64,000 nucleotides of DNA, taken from contig NZ_CP042435.1 in NCBI RefSeq assembly GCF_007971225.1, forward strand, positions 1-64,000, read 5' to 3'. How positions within the stretch are numbered: the stretch's first letter is position 1; each line of letters opens with the position of its first letter. Of this stretch, positions 34,978 to 43,797 are shown one piece after another. Under the pieces are notes generated by a model that was given only the letters and a program-made list of their open reading frames with translations, did no database searches and was not told the origin of the DNA. A program made the translations under genes and the position numbers. Source of the stretch: Panacibacter ginsenosidivorans. GTDB taxonomy: Bacteria > Bacteroidota > Bacteroidia > Chitinophagales > Chitinophagaceae.

Positions 34978-37380
34978 TTATAATTCTTCATCATCAATAT
35001 AAGCAGCTTCTAAAGTTGATTCAGCTTTATTAATGTTTTCAATCCCTTTCAGCAATGCATCCGCATTGAAAGAAATGCTATCAATACCCCGCTGTACAAG
35101 AAATTGTGCAAACGCCGGAAAATCGCTGGGAGCCTGGCCGCACAAACCTATTTTAACACCAGCCTGCTTAGCCTTACTTATCATCGTGGCGATCATTTCT
35201 TTTGCAGCTTCATTTTGCTCGCTGAATAAATTGCTTACAATGGCAGAATCCCTGTCTATACCTAAAGTAAGTTGAGTAAGATCATTTGAGCCAATGGAGA
35301 AACCATCAAATATTTGTGCAAATTTTTCTGCAAGTATCACATTGCTGGGTATCTCTGCCATTACATATATTTCAAGATTATTTACACCTTGCTCAAGGCC
35401 ATATTTTTTCATTACGGCAATTACTTTATTGCCTTCATCAATTGTTCTGCAGAATGGGATCATCACTTTTACATTTGTTAAACCCATCTCATCTCTTACC
35501 TTTTGAATGGCTTTACATTCAAGTCCAAAGCCTTCTTTATACAGATCGTTGTAATATCTTGATGCGCCGCGAAAACCGATCATGGGATTTTCTTCAATTG
35601 GTTCAAAATCTTTACCACCAATAAGATTGGCATATTCATTGGTTTTAAAATCACTCATACGCACAATAACATCTTTTGGATAGAATGCTGCTGCAATGCT
35701 GGCTACACCTTCTGCCAGTTTATCTATAAAATATTTTTCTTTGTCCGGATAATGATGTGTTAGTTCTTCTATCTTTTGTTTTACGGTTGCATCTTTTAGT
35801 TCATTGAATTTTACCAGGGCCATCGGATGTATTTGTATGGAATGAGTAATGATAAATTCAATGCGCATCAATCCTACACCATCGTTTGGATAGAACGAAA
35901 GTTTAAAAGCTTTATCAGGGTCTGCAACAATCAGCATTACATCGGTGCTCTCTGGTTTTTTGATGTTGGAGAAATCAAGCGCTGTTTCTTTGAAATTTAA
36001 TCTCCCGTTATATACATAACCGGTTTTTCCCTCGCAGCAGGATACCGTTATAACAGATCCATCCGTAATTTTTTCTGTTGCATTACCACAACCAACGACG
36101 GCGGGCACTCCTAATTCTCTTGCTACAATAGAAGCATGACTTGTTCTGCCGCCTTTATTGGTAATGATGGCAACGGCATTTTTTAGAATGGGATCCCAGT
36201 CCGGGCTGGTAAGATCTGTAACTACAATTTCACCAGGCTGTAATTTGTATGATTCATGTGGTGATTGCAGAATCCTTGCTATACCTGTTGCTACTTTAGA
36301 ACCAATGGCTTCACCGGTTGTTATGGCTTCAGCTTTATCGAGCAACTTATATTCTTTTACCAGCAATGGATTTTTTTGTGAGTGAACAGTTTCCGGCCTT
36401 GCCTGTATAATAAATAATTCATTAGTAAGCCCGTCTTTGGCCCATTCAATATCCATTGGTTTTTGATAATGCTTTTCAATGATCAGCGCCCATTTGGCAA
36501 GCTTTGTTATTTCATCATCGCTTAATACAAATTGTTCCTGCTTTTCTTTTGGCGTTGTAATATTGACAACCGGATTTTTTTCATCATCGCTATAGATCAT
36601 GGTCTTTGCTTTTTCTCCCAGCTTCTTCTGGATAATAGCTTTTTTTCCCTGCAACAGGGTTGTTTTGAAAACAAAAAATTCATCCGGTGTTACGGTGCCC
36701 TGCACAATATTTTCACCCAGGCCCCATACGCCGCTTAAATGAATAATATCCCGGAAGCCAGATTCCGGTTCCAGCGTAAAACCCACGCCGGATGAAGCTT
36801 TATCACTGCGCACCATTTTCTGCACACCTACAGACAGTACAACTTTTTCATGTGGAAAGCCATTGTCTTCACGATACTTGATGGCCCTGTCTGTATACAG
36901 AGATGCGAAACATTTTTTAACCGCCTTGCGCAAAGCATCTTCACCTTTAATATTAAGGTAAGATTCATGCTGACCTGCAAAACTTGCTTGTGGAAGATCT
37001 TCTGCAGTTGCGCTGCTGCGAACGGCAACTGCTGCATTATCATCTGGTTCAAGCTCTTTGTATGCATCGGTTATTGCCTGCATCAGATCATCGGGCAATG
37101 CAGCTTTGAGTAAAAGATCCCGAATGCGTGCACCAATATTTGAAAGATTTGAAAATTTATCTCTATCAAGATGTGCTAATATTTCGTGTATGGGTTTGTA
37201 CAAACCATTATAAGATAAAAATCTTTCAAACGCAAAAGCAGTAGTGGCAAAACCGTTAGGTACAGCAATACCTTTTGAAGAAAGTTTGGAATACATTTCA
37301 CCTAAAGAAGCGTTTTTACCGCCCACTGTAACTATATCAGCTATACTAATTTCACTGAATTTTTTTATGTATGATTGCAT
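34978..37380 (-). CDS. ppsA: Phosphoenolpyruvate synthase
   Basis: An 800-residue enzyme that converts pyruvate and ATP to PEP, AMP and phosphate. N-terminal PPDK ATP-grasp domain (1-340; VGGKNASLGEM, AVRSSATAEDLPQASFAGQHES), swivelling phospho-His domain with GGRTSHASIVARELGVPAVVG (His at about residue 420), and C-terminal TIM barrel with GSNDLTQLTLGIDRDS and GLCGQAPSD. Length is usual for PpsA. Gluconeogenic; found in low-oxygen or starvation sets. It has its own upstream repeat arm, but no FNR-type dyad was seen. Confidence 0.95.
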   Translation of the reverse strand: MQSYIKKFSEISIADIVTVGGKNASLGEMYSKLSSKGIAVPNGFATTAFAFERFLSYNGLYKPIHEILAHLDRDKFSNLSNIGARIRDLLLKAALPDDLMQAITDAYKELEPDDNAAVAVRSSATAEDLPQASFAGQHESYLNIKGEDALRKAVKKCFASLYTDRAIKYREDNGFPHEKVVLSVGVQKMVRSDKASSGVGFTLEPESGFRDIIHLSGVWGLGENIVQGTVTPDEFFVFKTTLLQGKKAIIQKKLGEKAKTMIYSDDEKNPVVNITTPKEKQEQFVLSDDEITKLAKWALIIEKHYQKPMDIEWAKDGLTNELFIIQARPETVHSQKNPLLVKEYKLLDKAEAITTGEAIGSKVATGIARILQSPHESYKLQPGEIVVTDLTSPDWDPILKNAVAIITNKGGRTSHASIVARELGVPAVVGCGNATEKITDGSVITVSCCEGKTGYVYNGRLNFKETALDFSNIKKPESTDVMLIVADPDKAFKLSFYPNDGVGLMRIEFIITHSIQIHPMALVKFNELKDATVKQKIEELTHHYPDKEKYFIDKLAEGVASIAAAFYPKDVIVRMSDFKTNEYANLIGGKDFEPIEENPMIGFRGASRYYNDLYKEGFGLECKAIQKVRDEMGLTNVKVMIPFCRTIDEGNKVIAVMKKYGLEQGVNNLEIYVMAEIPSNVILAEKFAQIFDGFSIGSNDLTQLTLGIDRDSAIVSNLFSEQNEAAKEMIATMISKAKQAGVKIGLCGQAPSDFPAFAQFLVQRGIDSISFNADALLKGIENINKAESTLEAAYIDDEEL

Positions 37381-37420
37381 GATAACTATAGTTGTTTAAA
37401 TGCTGCATAAAGAAATAAAT

Positions 37421-37479
37421 GTACAAGAGTGCGACGCAACAAAAGTCTTATATCAATTCGTAAGCCTGGTACCTAAAAT
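37421..37479 (+). repeat. Dispersed intergenic element, single arm
   Basis: Subtype A core GTACAAGAGTGCGACGCAAC and tail GCCTGGTACCTAAAA. Confidence 0.8.
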
Positions 37480-37516
37480 TCTTTACTTGTGTTTTAAAGA
37501 AAAGGTAATATTAATT

Positions 37517-38335
37517 TTATTTATGTAATGCCATTACCGGAACATGACTGTGTAATACCAATTGTTTCGAATGACTTTTATGCACCAGTTTATCAAACAG
37601 GCCATGTCGTTTTGGAAGTACGATCAAAAAATCTATATGGTTTTTTTCTGCAAAGTCTATAATTGCCTGGTCCTTATCATCGCCGGGTATAAAGTGATAA
37701 TCTGCCTGTATATCTTTCAACAGATCCCGCAGTGTGCCTGATTCAAAAACAATTTCGGGATTATATGTTCTTTGCCTGCCTGTATTAAGTACATGAAGTT
37801 TAGCATGAAAATCTTCTACTAGTTTTTTTATTTCATCAGCAGGTACTGTATCGGTTACTTTATTAAAGTCGCATGCAAGCCCTATGTTTTTTATGGACGA
37901 GAATGTGGCCTGCGGAGAAACAGTTATAAGCGGCCACATCAAATTTTTCAGGGCATATATTGTATGCCCCCCCAAAAGCAAACGCGTAGCTGCTGTGGTA
38001 CCCTGGCTTCCCATTACTACGGCATAAGGATTTATACGTTCGCAAACGGCATTTAACTCGGTAAAAAAAATGCCCGTTCTTATTTCACTTTCAATAGGTA
38101 TTTTATTTTTTGTTTTAGTGGTGAGTTCTTCTTTAAGTTGTGCAAGCGATCTTTCAGGATCAAGTGTCATTTGCGCTTCGTTCAGGGCTGCAGGCACTTC
38201 CAGATAATTTATAGGTATTTGAAATACATGCAGCAAAAATAAATCTGCATTAATGGCTAAAGCCATTTCAGCGGCATAATGTGCAGCATTTGCAGCGGCA
38301 GTAGAAAAATCAGTAGCAACCAGAATCGTTTTCAT
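37517..38335 (-). CDS. Universal stress protein, two UspA domains
   Basis: A 272-residue tandem UspA protein. The first domain (1-145) has the ATP-loop-like GSQGTTAATRLLLGGHT, in which the usual final G-(S/T) is altered; the second (about 150-272) ends with PVMAL but lacks a clear G-2x-G-9x-G motif. UspA proteins are induced by starvation and hypoxia. It is second in an operon behind the baeRF-like gene (11-bp gap), whose promoter has two FNR-type dyads. Confidence 0.88.
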   Translation of the reverse strand: MKTILVATDFSTAAANAAHYAAEMALAINADLFLLHVFQIPINYLEVPAALNEAQMTLDPERSLAQLKEELTTKTKNKIPIESEIRTGIFFTELNAVCERINPYAVVMGSQGTTAATRLLLGGHTIYALKNLMWPLITVSPQATFSSIKNIGLACDFNKVTDTVPADEIKKLVEDFHAKLHVLNTGRQRTYNPEIVFESGTLRDLLKDIQADYHFIPGDDKDQAIIDFAEKNHIDFLIVLPKRHGLFDKLVHKSHSKQLVLHSHVPVMALHK

Positions 38336-38346
38336 AAACAGTATAT

Positions 38347-39441
38347 TTAATAATGTTGAATAAGCGCTATATGCCCATATTTTTTCAATACATCCTTATC
38401 AACAAATTCTACATCCCCACCGGTTTCCAGTATTTTTTCTATCACGTCATCTACTGCATCCTTTATGTAAGAAAATTTGTTGTAGGGCTCATTTATTTTA
38501 TATATCTTATCCTCATTGCTTCCATGTTCTGCTGCATACATATAATCTTTTTCCACTACCAGCAAACGTCCCTTATTATGCATGGCCTCACGCCAAACAT
38601 TATGCATGCCAACAGCTAGTTTTTTATTATCCATAGCTTCTTCCATCCGGTTTAAGAGATCTGCTTGTATTACTGTTTTCCAATCAGCTATGTGTGGTTC
38701 AAGAATGGCTTTTAATTCTGATAAGGTACAGGCCTCGTAGTTGCCATAAATATATTCTATAACAGCTGCTTTATGTTTGGTAATGTTTTTAAAATGCCCC
38801 ACCATTCTTTCGGGGCCTAAAACAAAAAGCGGTAATTGATAAGCATTGAGAATAATATCCAGTCCATCATCAATGTGATGCAGGAACTTATCCATTATTA
38901 TTTCCCTGCGGGATGACATGTCTGAAAAATTAGATACTCTTTCCGGCAACTCATTTACATATGCATCAACTTCAGATATATTTGATACGATGTTTACAAA
39001 GGATGAAGAATTTCCAAGATAAATTCTGCTTTCTTTACCATCCATCAGCAGTACAAGATATTTATGCAATTGTTTTTTACTGTAAACAAGGTCGCGAATT
39101 TCAAATGATTCATCTACGATAATTTTTTCCTCTACCGCTATATCCAGGTACAACACTTTCTCAAATACCGGTGATACATATATCGCGATACTTTTTTTAT
39201 GGGTATTAAAATTCAGGTTCTTTAGGATGGCCCTTAATTTTTCCATTACCAATACAGACATTTCACCAGGATAATTTTGCATTAATTCCCGCTCAGCCTT
39301 GTCGGCAGCTATTTTAAGGCTGTGTGACAATTCTGCTTTTAAACCCATTTTTGGTTCAAACGGAACAATGATTGATACGGCAGGACGATAGTGTACCGCA
39401 TCCATTACTTCGCGTATTTCAGGTGGGATAGTTGAACTCAT
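38347..39441 (-). CDS. Archaeo-eukaryotic release-factor-like protein (baeRF family 3-like), hypothetical
   Basis: A 364-residue protein that resembles the bacterial relatives of archaeo-eukaryotic release factors (baeRF family 3), in my recollection: RPAVSIIVPFEPKMGLK at the N-terminus, SIAIYVSPVFEKVLYLDIAVEEKIIVDESFEIRDL, LVLLMDGKESRIYLG, then a region with PLFVLGPERMVGHFKNIT and a C-terminal segment GGDVEFVDKDVL. These proteins are proposed to act on ribosomes or RNA under stress; no activity is proven. First gene of an operon with a universal stress protein, controlled by a double FNR-type dyad. Confidence 0.6.
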   Translation of the reverse strand: MSSTIPPEIREVMDAVHYRPAVSIIVPFEPKMGLKAELSHSLKIAADKAERELMQNYPGEMSVLVMEKLRAILKNLNFNTHKKSIAIYVSPVFEKVLYLDIAVEEKIIVDESFEIRDLVYSKKQLHKYLVLLMDGKESRIYLGNSSSFVNIVSNISEVDAYVNELPERVSNFSDMSSRREIIMDKFLHHIDDGLDIILNAYQLPLFVLGPERMVGHFKNITKHKAAVIEYIYGNYEACTLSELKAILEPHIADWKTVIQADLLNRMEEAMDNKKLAVGMHNVWREAMHNKGRLLVVEKDYMYAAEHGSNEDKIYKINEPYNKFSYIKDAVDDVIEKILETGGDVEFVDKDVLKKYGHIALIQHY

Positions 39442-39461
39442 AACCGGAGTGTTTTAGTATA

Positions 39462-39526
39462 CGAAACTACTGGTAACTAATCCGGTAAATGCTGATACTG
39501 ATCAATGCTTTCTTTGATTATCATCA
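39462..39526 (-). promoter_or_regulatory. Double FNR-type dyad plus -7 element upstream of baeRF-usp
   Basis: Two exact dyads, TGATACTGATCA at 39493-39504 and TGATTATCATCA at 39515-39526, lie 22 bp apart centre to centre. Minus-strand -7 TAGTTTCG (39462-39469, one mismatch) is 33 and 55 bp from them, so both class II and class I positions are filled. Confidence 0.75.
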
Positions 39527-39549
39527 GCATTTATACTGCGTTTGAATAA

Positions 39550-39700
39550 TTTTTTTATGTTGTGTAGCCGGCAGAAGAATTATTATTGAGCGTTCGTTGC
39601 GTCGCACATTTCAACGCTTTGTTCATTGCTGAATAAAGAAAAGAAAGTACAAGTGTGCGACGCAAGTGGAACCCATAGTAGCACTAAGGCCGGGCTCAAA
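39550..39700. repeat. Dispersed intergenic element, head-to-head pair
   Basis: Left arm 39550-39612 and right arm 39647-39700, both subtype A, with a short inner part of about 35 bp. Together with the promoter region it fills the 401-bp gap; no gene seen. Confidence 0.85.
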
Positions 39701-39785
39701 AGAAAATATCTTTCTGATATATTTACACTTTTCTGTTTGTTGTATTTAAAGCTTGCAAATGGTTTTAGCGTTTGTGGTAAAACAG

Positions 39786-39809
39786 AAAAGGGCTGGTCGA
39801 CACCAGCCC
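39786..39809 (-). terminator. Terminator downstream of the 39843 stress protein gene
   Basis: Stem GGGCTGGT / ACCAGCCC with a four-base loop; on the minus strand it is followed by TTTTC. Confidence 0.7.
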
Positions 39810-39842
39810 ACTAAACTAAACCCCCAAGAGTTGAATAAATAA

Positions 39843-40664
39843 TTATTTATGTGCTATAAAAACGGGTAACCAATGCTCTGCAATAAGATCGTTTACAAAG
39901 CTCTTTTTAAAAAGCTGCGACAGGCCATGCCGCCCATATGAGCCGCTTACCACGATTGCAGATCTTTTTTCTGAGGCCCATGTACTAAAATGTTTTTTTG
40001 GTATATCCAGCTTAGACATGGTAAGATTATTGAAATGTCTTGCTGCAAGCTCTTCTATTTGTATTTTATCGGGGAAATCTTCCTCCGCCTCATTACTTAT
40101 ATATACCAGTAAAGTTTCTTTTTTAGTCAGTTCGGGGAACAGGTATGCAAATTGTTTAATTGCAAAAACAGATTCTTCACTTCCGTCATAAGCGAGTATA
40201 ATGTTTTCAGGAAAATCAAATTTTTCAGGCACCAGGATCACGGGGCATTTTACATCCTCCAATGCATCTTCTAAATAATCATTGGGAGAACCGGCATGGA
40301 TATTTTCATAAAATATTTCACTGCCTAATATTAGCAGGTCTGCATAGCGGCTTTCTTTTTTTAATTCGGGCAATGCCAGGTCAAAAAAATCTTTGTGCAC
40401 ACGGTACTCAATGCCACTATGTTTGCAACGTTCTTCAAAGTGTTCAATATTTTCTTTTATGAGTTCGGATTCACCTGGTTCTACCAATGGTATCATTAAG
40501 GGGCTTCCTACACCATCTGCGTAACTCCATAAGTTGGCAAGCTCTGCCTGCGGTAAAAAAACGCCGGTTAGTAAGATGGGGCTAAGTTCATTTAGCCTGC
40601 GGGCAAATTCAAAAGCGCCTTCTGATGCATTGCTTCCATCGAAAGCAAGTAATATCTTTTTCAT
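39843..40664 (-). CDS. Universal stress protein, two UspA domains
   Basis: A 273-residue tandem UspA protein: MKKILLAFDGSNASEGAFEFA starts the first domain, and the second has NIILAYDGSEESVFAIKQFA near residue 155. The second domain ends with VSGSYGRHGLSQLFKKS, where the G-2x-G-9x motif is present but the last Gly is Lys. ATP binding is therefore uncertain. Single gene with terminator and an upstream exact FNR-type dyad. It is distinct in sequence from the one at 37517. Confidence 0.9.
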   Translation of the reverse strand: MKKILLAFDGSNASEGAFEFARRLNELSPILLTGVFLPQAELANLWSYADGVGSPLMIPLVEPGESELIKENIEHFEERCKHSGIEYRVHKDFFDLALPELKKESRYADLLILGSEIFYENIHAGSPNDYLEDALEDVKCPVILVPEKFDFPENIILAYDGSEESVFAIKQFAYLFPELTKKETLLVYISNEAEEDFPDKIQIEELAARHFNNLTMSKLDIPKKHFSTWASEKRSAIVVSGSYGRHGLSQLFKKSFVNDLIAEHWLPVFIAHK

Positions 40665-40701
40665 AAATGAAATATTAACTGGTTATTATAATTTCTAAGT
40701 G

Positions 40702-40766
40702 TGAAATTATGCAGGTACAGGAAATTGAAGAATGATGTGTATTGGCAGTTTAGTTGATCTTGATCA
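40702..40766 (-). promoter_or_regulatory. FNR-type dyad upstream of the 39843 stress protein gene
   Basis: Exact dyad TGATCTTGATCA at 40755-40766. Minus-strand -7-like TAATTTCA at 40702-40709 (two mismatches) is 55 bp away. Confidence 0.5.
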
Positions 40767-40831
40767 GTACCAAAGCAGTATAAATAAAAGTCTGCAATAT
40801 TGCAGGTTTTTTATAATTCGCCTATGTAAAG

Positions 40832-40905
40832 TCGGGATGACTGGATTCGAACCAGCGGCCCCCACGTCCCGAACGTGATGCGCTACCGGGCTGCGCTACA
40901 TCCCG
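40832..40905 (-). tRNA. tRNA-Pro (anticodon CGG)
   Basis: Cloverleaf of 74 nt: acceptor stem CGGGATG / CATCCCG, D arm GCGC / GCGC, anticodon loop TTCGGGA between stems TCACG / CGTGG, T arm GCTGG-TTCGAAT-CCAGT, discriminator A. The CCA end is not encoded. It stands alone in the gap between a stress protein gene and a Nudix gene. Confidence 0.95.
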
Positions 40906-41017
40906 AAAAAATTTAAGGAGAACAAATGTATTCTACATAAATTATTTCTCAAAATCAATGATGGATAAAATAATGATCATTGATCTCGCCTTTTCATATT
41001 GGCTATTTTTTAAGCTA

Positions 41018-41079
41018 TTTTTCGTGGCCCGTCAGCTGATATTTTCATGGCAACTTATGTTGCGTCGCACCCTTATACT
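41018..41079 (-). repeat. Dispersed intergenic element, single arm
   Basis: Reverse arm: tail TTTTTCGTGGCC and subtype A core TGTTGCGTCGCACCCTTATAC. Confidence 0.7.
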
Positions 41080-41137
41080 GAACAATACTATGCGGCTTTC
41101 ATTCGTCTCCTGCAAATGAAATAAATATCTTTACCGG

Positions 41138-41602
41138 ATGGCAAAAAGAAGCGCTGGAATTCTTTTATATCGTTTTCATGCAAATGAACCAGAAGTATTG
41201 CTGGTGCACCCCGGGGGACCTTTTTGGCAGAAAAAAGACCTGGGTGCATGGTCTATTCCCAAAGGCGAATTTGAAGAAGAGGAAGATCCGTTGGATGCTG
41301 CAAAAAGAGAAATGGAAGAAGAAACAGGAATAAAAGTTTCTGGAGCTTTTATTGAATTAACCCCTGCAAAACAAAAAAGCGGGAAGACCATTTACGCATG
41401 GTCTTTACTTAAAGATGCAGACGTTGGTGAAATAAAGAGTAATAGCTTTGAAATGGAGTGGCCACCAAAATCAGGAAAGAAAAAAGAGTTCCCTGAAATT
41501 GATAAGGCAGGCTGGTTTGCTATGGCCGAAGCGAAAGAAAAAATTATTGAAGGCCAGGTTCCATTTATCATCGAACTTGAACAGAAACTCAAGATTCAAT
41601 AG
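41138..41602 (+). CDS. Nudix hydrolase
   Basis: A 154-residue Nudix protein: the box GEFEEEEDPLDAAKREMEEETGI spans about residues 43-65 and has all consensus residues (G-5x-E-7x-REVxEExG type). The start RSAGILLYRFHANEPEVLLVHPGGPFW is seen in a subgroup often called NTP pyrophosphohydrolases or diadenosine tetraphosphate-type hydrolases in bacteria; the substrate is not known. Single gene, convergent with the phosphoribosyltransferase gene. No FNR-type dyad near it. Confidence 0.93.
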   Translation: MAKRSAGILLYRFHANEPEVLLVHPGGPFWQKKDLGAWSIPKGEFEEEEDPLDAAKREMEEETGIKVSGAFIELTPAKQKSGKTIYAWSLLKDADVGEIKSNSFEMEWPPKSGKKKEFPEIDKAGWFAMAEAKEKIIEGQVPFIIELEQKLKIQ

Positions 41603-41635
41603 AGATTATTGTTATTTAACCGACGTCAAAATTTT

Positions 41636-42268
41636 TTATCCTGCCTTTTTCAATTCTCTTAATTTATCGAGGTAGAACATTACTTCTTCATCAGTTACCT
41701 GTTCAAAATTTTCATAAAATGCACCTACGCCATAAAATTCATCAGGTATAAGTACCGCAACTACTTCGTCTACTTCTTTTGATAATTTTTGCACTGCACT
41801 TTTTGGTGCTACCGGTACACCAATTACAATTTTACCGGGTTTGCCTTTACGCAATACCTGCACTGTACTTAGCAGAGTATTACCTGTTGCAATACCATCA
41901 TCTATCACTATTACTGTTTTACCCTGCAGGCTTTCAGGCTCCCTGTCATCCATAAATCTCGCTTGCATTTCTTTAAGCCTGCTACGAATGCGCCGCAATT
42001 CGTTTTGAATATATTCATCCGAAACGTTTTCATGGGGAATAACAAAATAATCTGTAAGGCTTGCTGCACCGATAGCATATTCTTTATTAAAGGGGTGACC
42101 TATTTTCTTTGTAAGAATGACTTCAATGGGAAACCCTAGTTCATTAGCAACTGCATAAGCAACAGGCACACCACCTCTTGGAACAGCCAGTACAATACCT
42201 GGATCATTCCTATATTTTTTTAGTTTTGCTGCAAGTAATAAACCTGCCTCTATTCTGTCGCGGAACAT
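41636..42268 (-). CDS. Phosphoribosyltransferase
   Basis: A 210-residue type I PRTase fold: N-terminal RDRIEAGLLLAAKL, then VPRGGVPVAYAVANELG and the PRPP loop VIVIDDGIATGNTLL (about 120-134). In mycobacterial DosR-regulated proteins this domain is fused to a dienelactone hydrolase (Rv0571c) or an erythromycin esterase (Rv2030c) domain. Here it is separate, but 43 bp downstream of a hydrolase gene in the same operon. The base substrate is unknown. Confidence 0.9.
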   Translation of the reverse strand: MFRDRIEAGLLLAAKLKKYRNDPGIVLAVPRGGVPVAYAVANELGFPIEVILTKKIGHPFNKEYAIGAASLTDYFVIPHENVSDEYIQNELRRIRSRLKEMQARFMDDREPESLQGKTVIVIDDGIATGNTLLSTVQVLRKGKPGKIVIGVPVAPKSAVQKLSKEVDEVVAVLIPDEFYGVGAFYENFEQVTDEEVMFYLDKLRELKKAG

Positions 42269-42311
42269 ATAAATTTATTTTATCGTGAATTGCCGTTTAT
42301 GCGACTATATA

Positions 42312-42968
42312 TTATGTTTCTTGTGTTGCAGAATGCAAATACTTTTCAAACCATTTAGCAGCCAGTCCGGAAACAATATCCATTTTACCTGGTTCTTCAA
42401 ACAAATGAGTGGCGCCATCCACCACTTCTAATTTCTTTTCACATGTTAATTGCAAATAGGCATGCTTGTTTAATTGCAACACATCAATGTCTAAACTGCC
42501 AACAATCAATAGTGTAGGCGACTGAACTTTTTTTAAATCGTTCATCGCTAAATCAGGCCTGCCTCCCCTGGAAACTACGGCTTGTATTTGTGGCAACATA
42601 GTTGCAGCCCTTAAAGCAGACGCGGCGCCTGTACTGGCGCCAAAATAACCGATGCGACATTCTTTTGCGGATGGGAATCTTTCCAGCCACTCAGTCGCAC
42701 CGGCTAATCTTTTTGTAAGCAGGTCAATATTAAAACGATTATTATAAACCCTGTCTTCTTCTTTGGTAAGCAGATCTAACAGTAACGTCCCAAAGTTTTT
42801 TTGCTGCAGAAATTTTGCGACAATTTGATTACGCACGCTAAACCTGCTGCTGCCGCTGCCGTGTGAAAAAATTACAACAGCACCTGCATTATGTGGAATG
42901 ATCAATTCACCCTCTACTGTTGTTTTATCAACGGGAATGTGTACCTCGCCGTTATATTGCAGATCCAT
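42312..42968 (-). CDS. Dienelactone hydrolase-like alpha/beta hydrolase
   Basis: A 218-residue alpha/beta hydrolase: oxyanion segment VIFSHGSGSSR (about residues 31-41), nucleophile elbow GYFGASTGAAS (Ser near 109), likely Asp in VGSLDIDV and His in DGATHLFEEPG. The start at 42968 avoids overlap with the upstream gene. Lies between the YciE-like and phosphoribosyltransferase genes on one strand, so the three are a likely operon. It matches the C-terminal type of domain found fused to PRTases in dormancy genes of mycobacteria. Substrate unknown. Confidence 0.87.
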   Translation of the reverse strand: MDLQYNGEVHIPVDKTTVEGELIIPHNAGAVVIFSHGSGSSRFSVRNQIVAKFLQQKNFGTLLLDLLTKEEDRVYNNRFNIDLLTKRLAGATEWLERFPSAKECRIGYFGASTGAASALRAATMLPQIQAVVSRGGRPDLAMNDLKKVQSPTLLIVGSLDIDVLQLNKHAYLQLTCEKKLEVVDGATHLFEEPGKMDIVSGLAAKWFEKYLHSATQET

Positions 42969-42978
42969 CTTTTTTTGT

Positions 42979-43503
42979 TTACCGTGGTAATACAATAGTT
43001 GTTCTTGCTTCCATATTTACATCATGCTCTGCCAATTGCGATAAGCGGTCGTCAATTTGTTTTTCGTTTATTTCAGCTTCGTGAAAAATGGCTGCTTGTT
43101 TTTCCATGCCAACTGCATTGGCGTACGCAGTAGCAGTGCCATACATACTGATCTTAAAATGATTGATTGCCTGTATACATGCAAGCAGGCACGCATCTCT
43201 AACTTTTGTATCTGCACAATGAGAAAGCTTCTCCTGTGTTTCTTCTATATATGCATGCATGATACGGTTTGTGAGACTTATTGAACTGATCTTCTCCTCT
43301 TCAAAAAAGCCTTCTATGTTTTGAACATGCGTTCCTATAAAATCAAGATAGCGCTGCAATGTGTTTTTGAGTTTTATAGAACCTGCTTTATTTATCCATT
43401 CAGGCAGGATTTGTTGTAATTGTGCTTCGGCACTGGTAAACTTACCTGCATCATAATTCAGCAGGTTATGCAAAGTGGTGATGGTTTGGTTATGTGCTGC
43501 CAT
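42979..43503 (-). CDS. YciE/DUF892-like ferritin-fold protein
   Basis: A 174-residue four-helix-bundle protein: TITTLHNLLNYDAGKFTSAEAQLQQILPEWI, with Glu in helix 1, then a Glu-rich second helix IGTHVQNIEGFFEE, and helix 3/4 with CIQAINHFKISMYGTATAYA and FHEAEINEKQIDDRLSQLAEH. This is the layout of DUF892/YciF-type stress proteins with a possible di-iron site. First gene of a three-gene operon. Its promoter has a one-mismatch FNR-type dyad at class II distance with an exact -7. Confidence 0.82.
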   Translation of the reverse strand: MAAHNQTITTLHNLLNYDAGKFTSAEAQLQQILPEWINKAGSIKLKNTLQRYLDFIGTHVQNIEGFFEEEKISSISLTNRIMHAYIEETQEKLSHCADTKVRDACLLACIQAINHFKISMYGTATAYANAVGMEKQAAIFHEAEINEKQIDDRLSQLAEHDVNMEARTTIVLPR

Positions 43504-43524
43504 AGTATTTCAATTTTATTGTTA

Positions 43525-43567
43525 CAAATCTAACTGTCCAAATATTCTGGATGAATGACCACCATCA
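43525..43567 (-). promoter_or_regulatory. FNR-type dyad plus -7 element upstream of the YciE-like operon
   Basis: Dyad TGACCACCATCA at 43556-43567 (one mismatch) and exact minus-strand -7 TAGATTTG at 43525-43532, centres 33 bp apart. Confidence 0.65.
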
Positions 43568-43672
43568 AACAAAACCTTGACCTTGCTCATTGCCGGGTAC
43601 CATTAAATGCTTTTGTTTTGATAATCGTTTGATCTGCTCAATTAGTGTTATGGCTGAATAGTATTGCCGAAC

Positions 43673-43732
43673 GTACAAGTGAGTGACACAACAGCAGCTA
43701 TATAGCAGTAATGCAGTTTGTAAATAAAAAAA
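43673..43732 (+). repeat. Dispersed intergenic element, single arm
   Basis: Subtype B core GTACAAGTGAGTGACACAAC and tail GCAGTTTGTAAATAAAA. Confidence 0.78.
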
Positions 43733-43797
43733 ATGCTTACAACGATAAGCGGATAATAAATAATACAATGCTTAAACACAACAATAAATAAATATTT

